The notes beneath the pieces were generated by a model. It searched no databases and was not told the DNA's origin. It saw only the letters and a list, made by a program, of their open reading frames with translations. This document shows positions 1-6,173 of a DNA stretch of 7,891 nucleotides, piece after piece (within the stretch, counting starts at the first letter, position 1; each line of letters opens with the position of its first letter). This DNA is from JBLHRE01 sp047625765 (GTDB lineage: Bacteria > Bacteroidota > Bacteroidia > Flavobacteriales > JBLHRE01): NCBI GenBank assembly GCA_047625765.1, contig JBLHRE010000082.1:1-7891 (forward strand), given 5' to 3'. The position numbers and the translations under genes are program-made.

Positions 1-927
1 ACCTGGGGCATGCCATTTGGTACTATCACCATCCTCGGCAGGTTTATATCCTTTTCCTTTTAGGGTAATACAATGTAAAATCTTTGGGCCAGGAATGTCT
101 TTTAAATCAGCCATTACTTTTGCCAAATGATCTACATCGTGGCCATCTACTGGGCCAAAATATCTGAAATTTAAAGATTCAAATAAGTTGCTTTGTTTTA
201 GCAAAGCCGACTTTATAACACTTTCAACCTTTTGAACGATTGCTTGCGCATTCGGTCCAAACTTGCTGATTTTCCCCAACAAATTCCAAACTTCATCTTT
301 TACCTTATTATAGGTGTGCGAAGTGGTAATATCTGTAAGGTATTCTTTTAATGCCCCAACATTGGGGTCAATACTCATGCAGTTGTCGTTTAAAACAACC
401 AATAAGTTCGAGTTTTCTGCACCGGCATGATTCATGGCTTCAAAAGCCATTCCAGCGGTCATCGAACCATCACCAATAACTGCAATATGTTGTTTGTCTA
501 GTTCACCTTTGGTTTTCGAAGCAATGGCCATTCCTAAAGCCGCTCCAATAGAGGTGCTCGAATGTCCAACACCAAAAGTATCGTATTCACTTTCTGTACG
601 TTTAGGGAAACCACTTAGGCCTTTGTAAATACGGTTGGTATGGAAATTATCGCGTCTACCTGTAAGTATTTTATGCCCATAGGCTTGATGGCCAACATCC
701 CAAACCAATTGATCGACAGGAGTATTAAACACATAATGTAAAGCCACAGTAAGTTCTACAACACCTAGGCTAGCGCTAAAGTGTCCTCCTTTTACCGAGA
801 CAATATCAATAATGTATTGACGTAGCTCCTGACAAACTTGTTTTAGTTTATCGTCAGACAATGCACGTAAATCCTCGGGCTTGTCGATATGTCGTAATAA
901 TGGTCCTGCTTCGAAATTCATATGCAT
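1..927 (-). CDS. dxs: 1-deoxy-D-xylulose-5-phosphate synthase, N-terminal half (cut by window edge)
   Basis: DXS condenses pyruvate and glyceraldehyde 3-phosphate, using thiamine diphosphate and Mg2+, to make DXP. This is the first step of the MEP isoprenoid pathway and feeds quinone and carotenoid synthesis in the cytoplasm. The 309 visible codons read without a stop to position 1. About half of a usual 620-640 residue protein is present. Family landmarks appear in order: GGHFSASLG (His49), DVGHQAYGHK (His80), FGVGHSSTSIGAALG (about 118-132), the thiamine-diphosphate motif beginning GDGSMTAG (152-159) with its NDN partner, SIDPNVGAL, FGPVDGHD and KGKGYKPAED. Two in-frame starts lie two codons apart, ATG at 927 and ATG at 921. 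I chose the first, but the second is equally possible. The gene is transcribed leftward, divergent from the rest of the window, from the promoter at 953-960. It looks intact as far as visible. The identification is very secure. Confidence 0.97.
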   Translation of the reverse strand, partial: MHMNFEAGPLLRHIDKPEDLRALSDDKLKQVCQELRQYIIDIVSVKGGHFSASLGVVELTVALHYVFNTPVDQLVWDVGHQAYGHKILTGRRDNFHTNRIYKGLSGFPKRTESEYDTFGVGHSSTSIGAALGMAIASKTKGELDKQHIAVIGDGSMTAGMAFEAMNHAGAENSNLLVVLNDNCMSIDPNVGALKEYLTDITTSHTYNKVKDEVWNLLGKISKFGPNAQAIVQKVESVIKSALLKQSNLFESLNFRYFGPVDGHDVDHLAKVMADLKDIPGPKILHCITLKGKGYKPAEDGDSTKWHAPG

Positions 928-952
928 TCTCTATGCTTTTGGCGAATTCTTG

Positions 953-960
953 CAAAAGTA
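953..960 (-). promoter_or_regulatory. Bacteroidota -7 promoter box for dxs
   Basis: Read on the minus strand this is TACTTTTG, a full match to the Bacteroidota sigma-factor -7 consensus TAnnTTTG, and it is followed by C. It would start transcription near 945-948, giving a leader of about 20 bases before the dxs start. I see no convincing TTTG -33 element at the usual distance, so the call rests on the -7 box and its position. Confidence 0.7.
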
Positions 961-1193
961 CGAAATAGCGTTCATTGCCTTTTGCTTTCGTTTCCTTATT
1001 TATCCGCACAAAAAGGTACTGCAATGTGCAAAGTAATATCTGATTAACGAGGAAATTAGAAGATTAGTTTCATAGAAATAGAAGCTTGTTATTTAACAGC
1101 AGATTCATAAATCGCTGTAGCTCATATTTGGGAATTTAAAAGATTCTGCTTAAATCTAATATCTTATGTATTTTAATATTCCAAACTATTAAT
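961..1193. other. AT-rich spacer with no recognisable gene
   Basis: This stretch between dxs and the lipoprotein pseudogene is very AT-rich: 1141-1200, at its right end, is about 23% GC. I see no open frame with recognisable protein features, no RNA gene and no strong hairpin. It probably holds the remains of the regulatory region of the decayed lipoprotein gene. No TAnnTTTG box stands out on the plus strand. Confidence 0.5.
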
Positions 1194-1705
1194 TGGAAGG
1201 CTCATTTTTTTTTAATACAATTTTTGCTATTCAGTATTGGATTTTCCTCTTGCAAAAAGGACAAAACCCAAGTAATGCCAACGATTACTTTTACGGGAGC
1301 CAATACTTTTGGCTGTTATATCAGCGGGGAGCTTTTTGTGCCGGTCCGTGATCTAGACTTTTCTGGTGGATGTGGAGGGGCGCATGGAGAATATTACTTA
1401 GTGTATAGAGATTCTATTTTCGAGTCAGTTGATTTCAATGGAGGGCAATGTGAGGAAGATCGTGCAATTCAATTCAGACTGTAATCATATAATCTTACTG
1501 CCGATGAGTTTGATTTAGAAAGTTCTATGTATGAATGGACTACGGTTAATTATCGCAGTGCGTATTATAGAATCGGTACAAATTTGACACTATAAATAAT
1601 ATAGCCTCTGGCACTTTTGAGTTTACGGGTTACAATACAAATGACTCTAGCGTTTTAGAAATAACCGATGGACGTTTTGACATCAACTTTAAGAATTACA
1701 GGTAA
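1194..1705 (+). pseudogene. Decayed small lipoprotein gene (no start codon, nonsense mutation, frameshift)
   Basis: Read in one frame from 1194, the sequence encodes a hydrophobic signal segment ending in GFSSCKKDK, a typical Bacteroidota lipoprotein signal with the lipidated Cys at the end of the lipobox. After it comes a small exported domain starting TFTGANTFGCYISGELFVP, a pattern seen in many small Bacteroidota surface lipoproteins. Three lesions break it. First, where a Met should precede KAHFF the codon is TGG (1194-1196), and no in-frame ATG follows upstream of the signal; only TTG at 1224 is available. Second, a TAA interrupts at 1482-1484, and the same frame then continues with plausible protein (SYNLTADEFDLES). 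Third, restoring one T in the run at 1583-1585 joins this to NFDTINNIASGTFEF and on to a natural stop at 1703-1705. The repaired protein would be about 170 residues. Its function is unknown. Confidence 0.78.
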
Positions 1706-1802
1706 AACCAAACCTTAAGGCCATGAAAACATAGAGGTCTTTGGTGTTTGTAGAGTTGAATTTTCTAATTATCACATCTTCAAATTAGCACATTAATTCC
1801 CC

Positions 1803-1810
1803 TACATTTG
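1803..1810 (+). promoter_or_regulatory. Bacteroidota -7 promoter box for tatD-ansA
   Basis: TACATTTG followed by C matches the TAnnTTTG consensus at every fixed position. The only possible TatD start codon, GTG at 1815, begins four bases after the box. The usual transcription start therefore falls on or next to the start codon, which predicts a leaderless or nearly leaderless message. No good TTTG -33 element is visible. Confidence 0.6.
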
Positions 1811-1814
1811 CGCT

Positions 1815-2582
1815 GTGATATATACAGACACTCATACACATCTATACGCTTCAGAATTTGAAGCCGATAGATCCACCATGCTACATCGCGCTTTTGATGA
1901 AGGCGTGCGCAGAATATTTTTACCCAATATCGATAGCTCTAGTATTGATGCTATGCTCGATTTAGAAGCAAAACATCCTACGCAGTGCCATGCCATGATG
2001 GGCTTACACCCTTGCTCGGTAAAAGAGAACTACAAAGAAGAATTGGCCTTGGTAGAAGATTGGTGGATTAAAAGAGATTTTTGTGCAGTAGGCGAAATAG
2101 GTATGGATCTGTATTGGGATAAAACCTTTGTCAAAGAACAAGAAGACGCTTTTCGTTTTCAAATTCAATTGGCAGTTGCTAAAAAACGCCCATTTGTCAT
2201 CCATTGCCGCGATGCGTTTGATGAGATTTTTAAAGTCTTGGAGTCAGAACCTTTGCCAGAAATTCCTGGCATTTTTCATTGTTTTACTGGCAATTTAGAA
2301 CAAGCCGAGAGAGCTATTAAATTAGGTTTTGTTTTAGGGATTGGAGGAGTTGTAACTTTTAAAAATGGCGGCTTAGATAAGGTGTTGCCTTATGTAGGAT
2401 TGGAGCATTTAGTGTTGGAGACAGATGCGCCCTATTTGGCGCCTGTACCATACAGAGGCAAACGCAACGAAACTTCGTATATCACCTTTATTGCGGAGAA
2501 AATAGCCGAGCTAAAAGAATGTAGCTTAGAAGAAGTGGCTTATGCAACCACACAAAATTCGAAACGAATATTTGGAATGTAA
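1815..2582 (+). CDS. TatD-family metal-dependent hydrolase (deoxyribonuclease family)
   Basis: This 255-residue protein belongs to the TatD family of cytoplasmic metal-dependent hydrolases with a TIM-barrel amidohydrolase fold. Several members act as DNases or exonucleases; the substrate here cannot be read from sequence. All metal-site landmarks are present: DTHTHL (His7, His9), GEIGMDLY (Glu94), FVIHCRD (His130), IFHCFTG (His155) and LETDAPYLAP (Asp204). Length and end are normal for the family. The start is GTG. The frame is closed by TAA at 1794-1796, no ATG lies between that stop and the essential HxH motif, and the next ATG (1879) would remove the motif. The gene is followed after a single base by ansA, so the two are almost certainly co-transcribed and translationally linked. 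The symbol is left blank because TatD, YcfH and YjjV paralogues are hard to separate by eye. Confidence 0.95.
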   Translation: MIYTDTHTHLYASEFEADRSTMLHRAFDEGVRRIFLPNIDSSSIDAMLDLEAKHPTQCHAMMGLHPCSVKENYKEELALVEDWWIKRDFCAVGEIGMDLYWDKTFVKEQEDAFRFQIQLAVAKKRPFVIHCRDAFDEIFKVLESEPLPEIPGIFHCFTGNLEQAERAIKLGFVLGIGGVVTFKNGGLDKVLPYVGLEHLVLETDAPYLAPVPYRGKRNETSYITFIAEKIAELKECSLEEVAYATTQNSKRIFGM

Positions 2583-2583
2583 T

Positions 2584-3609
2584 ATGCAGCAAAGAACAAT
2601 CCTTATTATATATACTGGTGGCACCATTGGAATGGTCGAAGATCCAGAAACAGGGGCTCTAAAAGCCTGCGATTTCGAAGGTTTAATTTCCCATGCACCA
2701 GAGCTTAAAAGAATCTTTTGTACCGTTGATGTTAATTCTTTTAACCCTATAGATTCATCGGATATGAATGCGGATGTTTGGGTGAGAATTGCCAAGACTA
2801 TAGAGTTCAATTACGATAAGTACGATGGATTTGTGGTCTTGCATGGAACAGATACCATGTCTTATTCGGCTTCGGCATTGAGTTATTTATTAGAAAACTT
2901 ACAAAAGCCCGTGGTCTTTACCGGTTCGCAATTACCCATTGGAAGTACACGAACAGACGCCAAAGAGAATTTGATAACCGCTGTAGAAATTGCAGCAACC
3001 TACGAGGATGATTTACCCCTTGTACCAGAGGTTAGTTTACTTTTCGAAGACCAATTATATAGAGGCAATAGAACACATAAAACGAATGCCGAACATTTCG
3101 ATGCATTTCATTCTTTCAACTATCCAGCTTTAGCAAATGTTGGAGTTCGCGTGAAGTTTCAGAAGAAACAGATCGAATATCCAACAGAATCTTTGCCTTT
3201 GATTGTGCGCGATGGAATGGACAATAGAGTAGCTGCCTTGAAATTATTCCCAGGAATAAGAGAAGAAGTAGTGCGTGCAATGATCAATATCCCTGATTTA
3301 CAAGCATTGGTTTTAGAGACCTATGGAGCAGGGAATGCACCTACAGCACCATGGTTTTTAGAAGCAATATCTGACGGAATAAAAAAGGGATTGATTATTG
3401 CAAATGTATCTCAGTGTCAAGGAGGTGGAGTAGATCAAGGAAGGTACGAAGCGAGTAGAGGATTAAAGGAGTTAGGAGTAATTAGTGCTGCTGATATTAC
3501 CTTTGAAGCAGCTATTACAAAGTTGATGTACCTTTTGACTTATGTAAAAAACAAGGAAGAATTGAAGGTTCATTTTTCCAGACCATTGCGAGGAGAGTTG
3601 AGTATTTAA
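2584..3609 (+). CDS. ansA: Type I (cytoplasmic) L-asparaginase
   Basis: The enzyme hydrolyses L-asparagine to aspartate and ammonia in the cytoplasm. With the start at 2584 it is 341 residues, the usual type I length, and it begins MQQRTILIIYTGGTIGM with no signal peptide. The catalytic pieces are visible: nucleophile Thr14 in YTGGTIGM, Thr89 and Asp90 in LHGTDTMSYSA, and the GNRTHK lysine (Lys166). TGSQLPIGSTRTDAKENL (113-130) is typical of the type I subgroup. Cys278 in NVSQCQGGGV lies where Escherichia coli AnsA has a residue involved in allosteric asparagine binding, so similar control is possible but not shown. The frame is open upstream to an ATG at 2542, inside tatD. I reject that start because the 14 extra residues have no family counterpart and 2584 sits one base after the tatD stop. 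No intrinsic terminator follows the gene. Confidence 0.95.
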   Translation: MQQRTILIIYTGGTIGMVEDPETGALKACDFEGLISHAPELKRIFCTVDVNSFNPIDSSDMNADVWVRIAKTIEFNYDKYDGFVVLHGTDTMSYSASALSYLLENLQKPVVFTGSQLPIGSTRTDAKENLITAVEIAATYEDDLPLVPEVSLLFEDQLYRGNRTHKTNAEHFDAFHSFNYPALANVGVRVKFQKKQIEYPTESLPLIVRDGMDNRVAALKLFPGIREEVVRAMINIPDLQALVLETYGAGNAPTAPWFLEAISDGIKKGLIIANVSQCQGGGVDQGRYEASRGLKELGVISAADITFEAAITKLMYLLTYVKNKEELKVHFSRPLRGELSI

Positions 3610-3628
3610 AGGCAATAGGATAATTTTT

Positions 3629-3656
3629 TTTGTGGACTATTATTTTTTGTACTTTG
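3629..3656 (+). promoter_or_regulatory. Probable promoter of the tRNA-Ser gene
   Basis: A TTTG at 3629-3632 and TACTTTG at 3650-3656 resemble the Bacteroidota -33 and -7 elements, with a 17-base spacer and one base fewer inside the -7 box than the TAnnTTTG consensus. Transcription would start about 30 bases before the mature tRNA. The T-run just before it has no hairpin and does not look like an ansA terminator. Confidence 0.5.
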
Positions 3657-3691
3657 GCGACTCGAAAAATCACCTCTGATGGTAGATTGAA

Positions 3692-3778
3692 AGAGAGGTG
3701 GCCGAGTGGTTTAAGGCGCACGCCTGGAAAGCGTGTGGACGCGTGAGTGTCTCGAGGGTTCGAATCCCTTCCTCTCTG
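3692..3778 (+). tRNA. tRNA-Ser (anticodon GGA)
   Basis: This is an 87-base class II tRNA. The acceptor stem AGAGAGG (3692-3698) pairs fully with CCTCTCT (3771-3777), with G as the discriminator base at 3778. The D-arm begins GCCGAGTGG. The anticodon stem CACGC/GCGTG (3719-3723 and 3731-3735) closes a seven-base loop CTGGAAA with anticodon GGA at 3726-3728, reading UCC and UCU codons. A long variable arm (GACGC, loop, GTGTC) is the serine hallmark. The T-arm is GAGGG, TTCGAAT, CCCTT. The 3' CCA is not encoded and would be added after transcription. No terminator separates it from exbB, 58 bases downstream. Confidence 0.97.
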
Positions 3779-3836
3779 CGGTATTTGCAAACAATTATTT
3801 TTAACATAGAAACTAAGTAAACTAACAATTACAGAA

Positions 3837-4667
3837 ATGAAGAAAGTACTTTCACTTTTGACTATCGCAGGTTTGTTGACTTTTGGAGCAGCAAACAATG
3901 TGGTTTATGCACAAGAAGGTGATGCAACAGAGGTAGCAGCAGAACAAGCTACAACTGATGACATTACCGAAGAAGTTGCAGCACCTGTTGAGGCAGCAAA
4001 AAAGGCAGAAGAAGCTCCAGTTGTTGAGCAATCTTTTCACCAAGTTTTGAAACAAAAATTTATTGAAGGTGGTGCTGGATTTATGGGTATCGTTTTGGTT
4101 ACCTTAATTCTAGGTTTGGCTTTATGTATCGAGCGTATCATTTATTTGAACCTTGCTACAACAAACACAGACAAATTGTTGTCTGACATCGAAGGAGCAA
4201 TGAACTCTGGTGGCGTTGATGCTGCAAAAGAAGTTTGCCGTAACACTAAAGGCCCAGTTGCAAGTATTTTCTATCAAGGTCTAGACCGTGCTAGCGAAGG
4301 AGTAGAGATGGTAGAGAAATCTATTATTTCTTATGGTTCTGTACAGATGGGATTGTTAGAAAAAGGCGTTTCTTGGATATCTTTGTTTATAGCATTGGCA
4401 CCAATGCTTGGTTTCATGGGAACCGTAATTGGTATGATTGATGCATTTGACTCTATCCAAGCGGCAGGAGATATTTCTCCATCTTTGGTTGCAGGAGGTA
4501 TTAAAGTAGCTCTTTTAACAACCGTATTTGGTTTGATTACTGCTATTATCCTTCAAATCTTTTTCAATTACATTGTTGCAAAAGTGGATACCTTGGTTAA
4601 CACTATGGAAGATGCTTCTATCTCTTTGGTAGACATTATGGTGAAAAAAGAATTGACTTCTAAATAA
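3837..4667 (+). CDS. exbB: ExbB/TolQ/MotA-family proton channel protein
   Basis: This is the inner-membrane proton-channel subunit of the ExbB-ExbD motor, which uses proton-motive force to power TonB-dependent outer-membrane receptors for iron complexes, vitamins and glycans. The protein has 276 residues. A signal peptide is visible (MKKVLSLLTIAGLLTFGAAN, likely cut after VVYA at residue 25), then an Ala- and Glu-rich tail (26-65) expected in the periplasm. Three membrane segments follow at about 80-100, 178-200 and 218-247. The signature APMLGFMGTVIGMIDAF (188-204) and the LVAGGIKVALLTTVFGL stretch are the MotA/TolQ/ExbB core. It opens a four-gene operon with a nine-base gap to the next gene. 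ATG at 3837 is chosen because it gives the complete signal peptide. Context (two ExbD genes) favours ExbB over TolQ. The specific receptor system served is unknown. Confidence 0.93.
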   Translation: MKKVLSLLTIAGLLTFGAANNVVYAQEGDATEVAAEQATTDDITEEVAAPVEAAKKAEEAPVVEQSFHQVLKQKFIEGGAGFMGIVLVTLILGLALCIERIIYLNLATTNTDKLLSDIEGAMNSGGVDAAKEVCRNTKGPVASIFYQGLDRASEGVEMVEKSIISYGSVQMGLLEKGVSWISLFIALAPMLGFMGTVIGMIDAFDSIQAAGDISPSLVAGGIKVALLTTVFGLITAIILQIFFNYIVAKVDTLVNTMEDASISLVDIMVKKELTSK

Positions 4668-4676
4668 GAAACAATC

Positions 4677-5099
4677 ATGGAAAGCAAAGTTGGAGTTATA
4701 GCAAAATACATAGCTATTGCAATGATGGTTTTAGCCTTGATCTTCGGAGCTCTTGTGATCTTCGTGGGTGATGACTATGCTGGTTCATTCTTGCAGTTTA
4801 GCTATTTGTCCTTGCTGATTCCTGTTGTTTTGTTGGTGATTTTTCCAATTCGTTATTATATCACTCACCCAGAGAAAATCAAGCAAGCCTTGATGTCTAT
4901 TGGAGGATTGCTTGCGATATTGGCTATCTCGTATTTATTGGCTTCGGGCGATGAACTTTATTTTATGGGTTCTGCAGATTTCGATATGAGTGAATCAGCA
5001 ATGAAAAGAGCAGGTGCAGGATTAATTGCATTTTATATTATGGTAATTGGCGCTATTGTGGCCATTGCTTATTCAGAAATATCTAAACTGTTGAAATAA
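4677..5099 (+). CDS. Uncharacterised four-helix membrane protein of the exb operon
   Basis: I do not recognise a named family. The 140-residue protein is mostly hydrophobic, with four likely membrane helices at about residues 9-30, 39-61, 70-89 and 112-133, and a short basic C-terminus (SKLLK). The loop between helices 3 and 4 is acidic (GDELYFMGSADFDMSES). There is no signal peptide and no catalytic motif. It sits between exbB and the first exbD, nine bases after exbB, and its stop codon overlaps the next start in TAATG, so it is expressed with the motor. A small membrane protein at this place accompanies exbB-exbD-exbD in other Bacteroidota as far as I recall, which would suggest an accessory or assembly subunit. 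That role is inference. An unrelated passenger gene is less likely given the tight packing. Confidence 0.85.
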   Translation: MESKVGVIAKYIAIAMMVLALIFGALVIFVGDDYAGSFLQFSYLSLLIPVVLLVIFPIRYYITHPEKIKQALMSIGGLLAILAISYLLASGDELYFMGSADFDMSESAMKRAGAGLIAFYIMVIGAIVAIAYSEISKLLK

Positions 5100-5647
5100 T
5101 GGCTAGGAAGAAAAGAGGAGTACCAGAAATTAATGCCGGCTCTATGGCTGATATTGCTTTCTTGTTATTGATCTTCTTTTTGGTAACAACTACCATGGAT
5201 GTTGATACAGGAATTGCGCGTAAACTTCCAGAGATGCCACCTGAAGAGGAGCCTTTGGAGCCACCACCACCAATTAGAGAGAAAAACATCTATACGGTAT
5301 TGGTAAACGCATTCGATCAACTTCTTGTAGAGGAAGAGCCTATGGATATTTCGCAATTGAGAGCAGGAGCTAAAAGGTTTTTGAACAATAATGGTAAGGA
5401 TCCGTCCTCATCAGATAACCCTCAAAAAGCAATTATCTCCTTGCAAAACGATAGAGGTACATCCTATGATATGTACATTTCTGTTCAAAATGAATTGGCT
5501 GCAGCATACCGCGAATTGCGTGATGAAGAGGCTCAAAAGCAGTTTGGAAGAAATTACAGCGAATTAGTGAGAACGGATAAGAAAGAGATTCGTAAAATGT
5601 ATCCTCAGAAAATATCTGAAGCTGAACCAAAAAAGATTGGATCATAA
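5099..5647 (+). CDS. exbD: ExbD/TolR-family biopolymer transport protein, first copy
   Basis: ExbD spans the inner membrane once inside the ExbB pore and couples proton flow to TonB. The protein has 182 residues: a short basic cytoplasmic head (MARKKRGVPE), then the diagnostic transmembrane motif NAGSMADIAFLLLIFFLVT (12-30). Asp18 is the expected proton-carrying residue, equivalent to Asp25 of Escherichia coli ExbD. A Pro/Glu-rich linker (about 43-58, with a PPPP run) leads to a periplasmic domain containing AIISLQNDRGTSYDMYISVQ and a C-terminal basic tail. The start overlaps the previous stop by one base (TAATG), and the stop overlaps the next start in the same way, which indicates coupled translation. 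It is clearly different from the second ExbD outside the membrane motif, so this is a diverged pair and not a recent duplication. Confidence 0.93.
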   Translation: MARKKRGVPEINAGSMADIAFLLLIFFLVTTTMDVDTGIARKLPEMPPEEEPLEPPPPIREKNIYTVLVNAFDQLLVEEEPMDISQLRAGAKRFLNNNGKDPSSSDNPQKAIISLQNDRGTSYDMYISVQNELAAAYRELRDEEAQKQFGRNYSELVRTDKKEIRKMYPQKISEAEPKKIGS

Positions 5648-6117
5648 TGTCAAAGTTTAAGAAAAATAAGGACGGTGGCACACCGGCAATATCTACGGCA
5701 TCATTGCCCGATATTGTATTTATGCTTTTATTCTTTTTCATGGTTACTACGGTAATGCGTGAAACAACATTGCTTGTGAAAATCAGTCAGCCAAAAGCTA
5801 CTGAAATTGCAAAGCTTGAACGTAAATCATTGGTGAGCTACATTTATGTAGGGAAACCAATAGGACGTTTAGCAGGTCAATTTGGTACGGAGTCTCGTAT
5901 TCAATTGAACGATGCTTATGCTAATGTCGAAGATTTACCGGCATTTGTTGTCGCTGAACGAGAAGCTAGAGACGAAAGAGAACGTCCATTGTTAACCAAT
6001 TCTATCAAAGCTGATAAAGAGGTTAAGATGGGTATCATTACTGATATCAAACAAGAACTAAGAAAGGCAAGCGCCTTTAAAATCAATTACTCAACACTTA
6101 AAGGGGTAAACGAATAA
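5647..6117 (+). CDS. exbD: ExbD/TolR-family biopolymer transport protein, second copy
   Basis: This second, diverged ExbD subunit has 156 residues. The cytoplasmic head is basic (MSKFKKNKDGG). The membrane segment SLPDIVFMLLFFFMVTTVM (19-37) carries the proton-relay Asp22 after a proline. The periplasmic part has a highly charged stretch (EREARDERERP, about 104-114) and ends in the ExbD-like SIKADKEVKMGIITDIKQ region followed by FKINYSTLKG. The first copy's proline-rich linker is absent. Translation starts inside the stop of the preceding gene (TAATG), and it is the last gene before a strong terminator. ExbD acts as a dimer in an ExbB pentamer, so the two copies could form a heterodimer or serve alternative motors. 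Either is inference. In Flavobacterium psychrophilum a TonB locus with two exbD genes has been described, and losing one of them affected virulence. Confidence 0.92.
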   Translation: MSKFKKNKDGGTPAISTASLPDIVFMLLFFFMVTTVMRETTLLVKISQPKATEIAKLERKSLVSYIYVGKPIGRLAGQFGTESRIQLNDAYANVEDLPAFVVAEREARDERERPLLTNSIKADKEVKMGIITDIKQELRKASAFKINYSTLKGVNE

Positions 6118-6136
6118 ATCTGTTTTCTAAAGAAAC

Positions 6137-6173
6137 AAAAAGCCGCAACATGTATATGTTGCGGCTTTTTTTA
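6137..6173 (+). terminator. Intrinsic terminator of the exb operon
   Basis: A perfect 11-base-pair stem (AGCCGCAACAT at 6141-6151 with ATGTTGCGGCT at 6156-6166) closes a GTAT loop. It is extended by an A-run before and a T-run after (TTTTTT, then ATTTT). It lies 20 bases after the second exbD stop. The A-run also makes it able to act on the opposite strand, but no gene reads into it from the right nearby. Confidence 0.95.

Noticed and set aside
434..628. Plus-strand open frame of 64 codons
   Set aside because: It lies wholly antisense to dxs, whose reading frame carries clear family motifs. It has no protein features of its own.
1706..1802. Possible terminator or small gene between the pseudogene and tatD
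   Set aside because: Only a short CCTTAAGG palindrome and AT-rich sequence are visible; there is no stem with a T-tail and no credible ORF.
2542..2583. Upstream ATG for asparaginase inside tatD
   Set aside because: The 14 extra residues do not match the family, and the ATG at 2584 gives the standard N-terminus and the standard position of the catalytic Thr.
3515..3898. Minus-strand open frame of 127 codons overlapping ansA, the tRNA and exbB
   Set aside because: Its middle (RDSNPRDTHASTRFPG) is simply the antisense translation of the tRNA-Ser gene, a common false ORF, and the rest is antisense to real genes.
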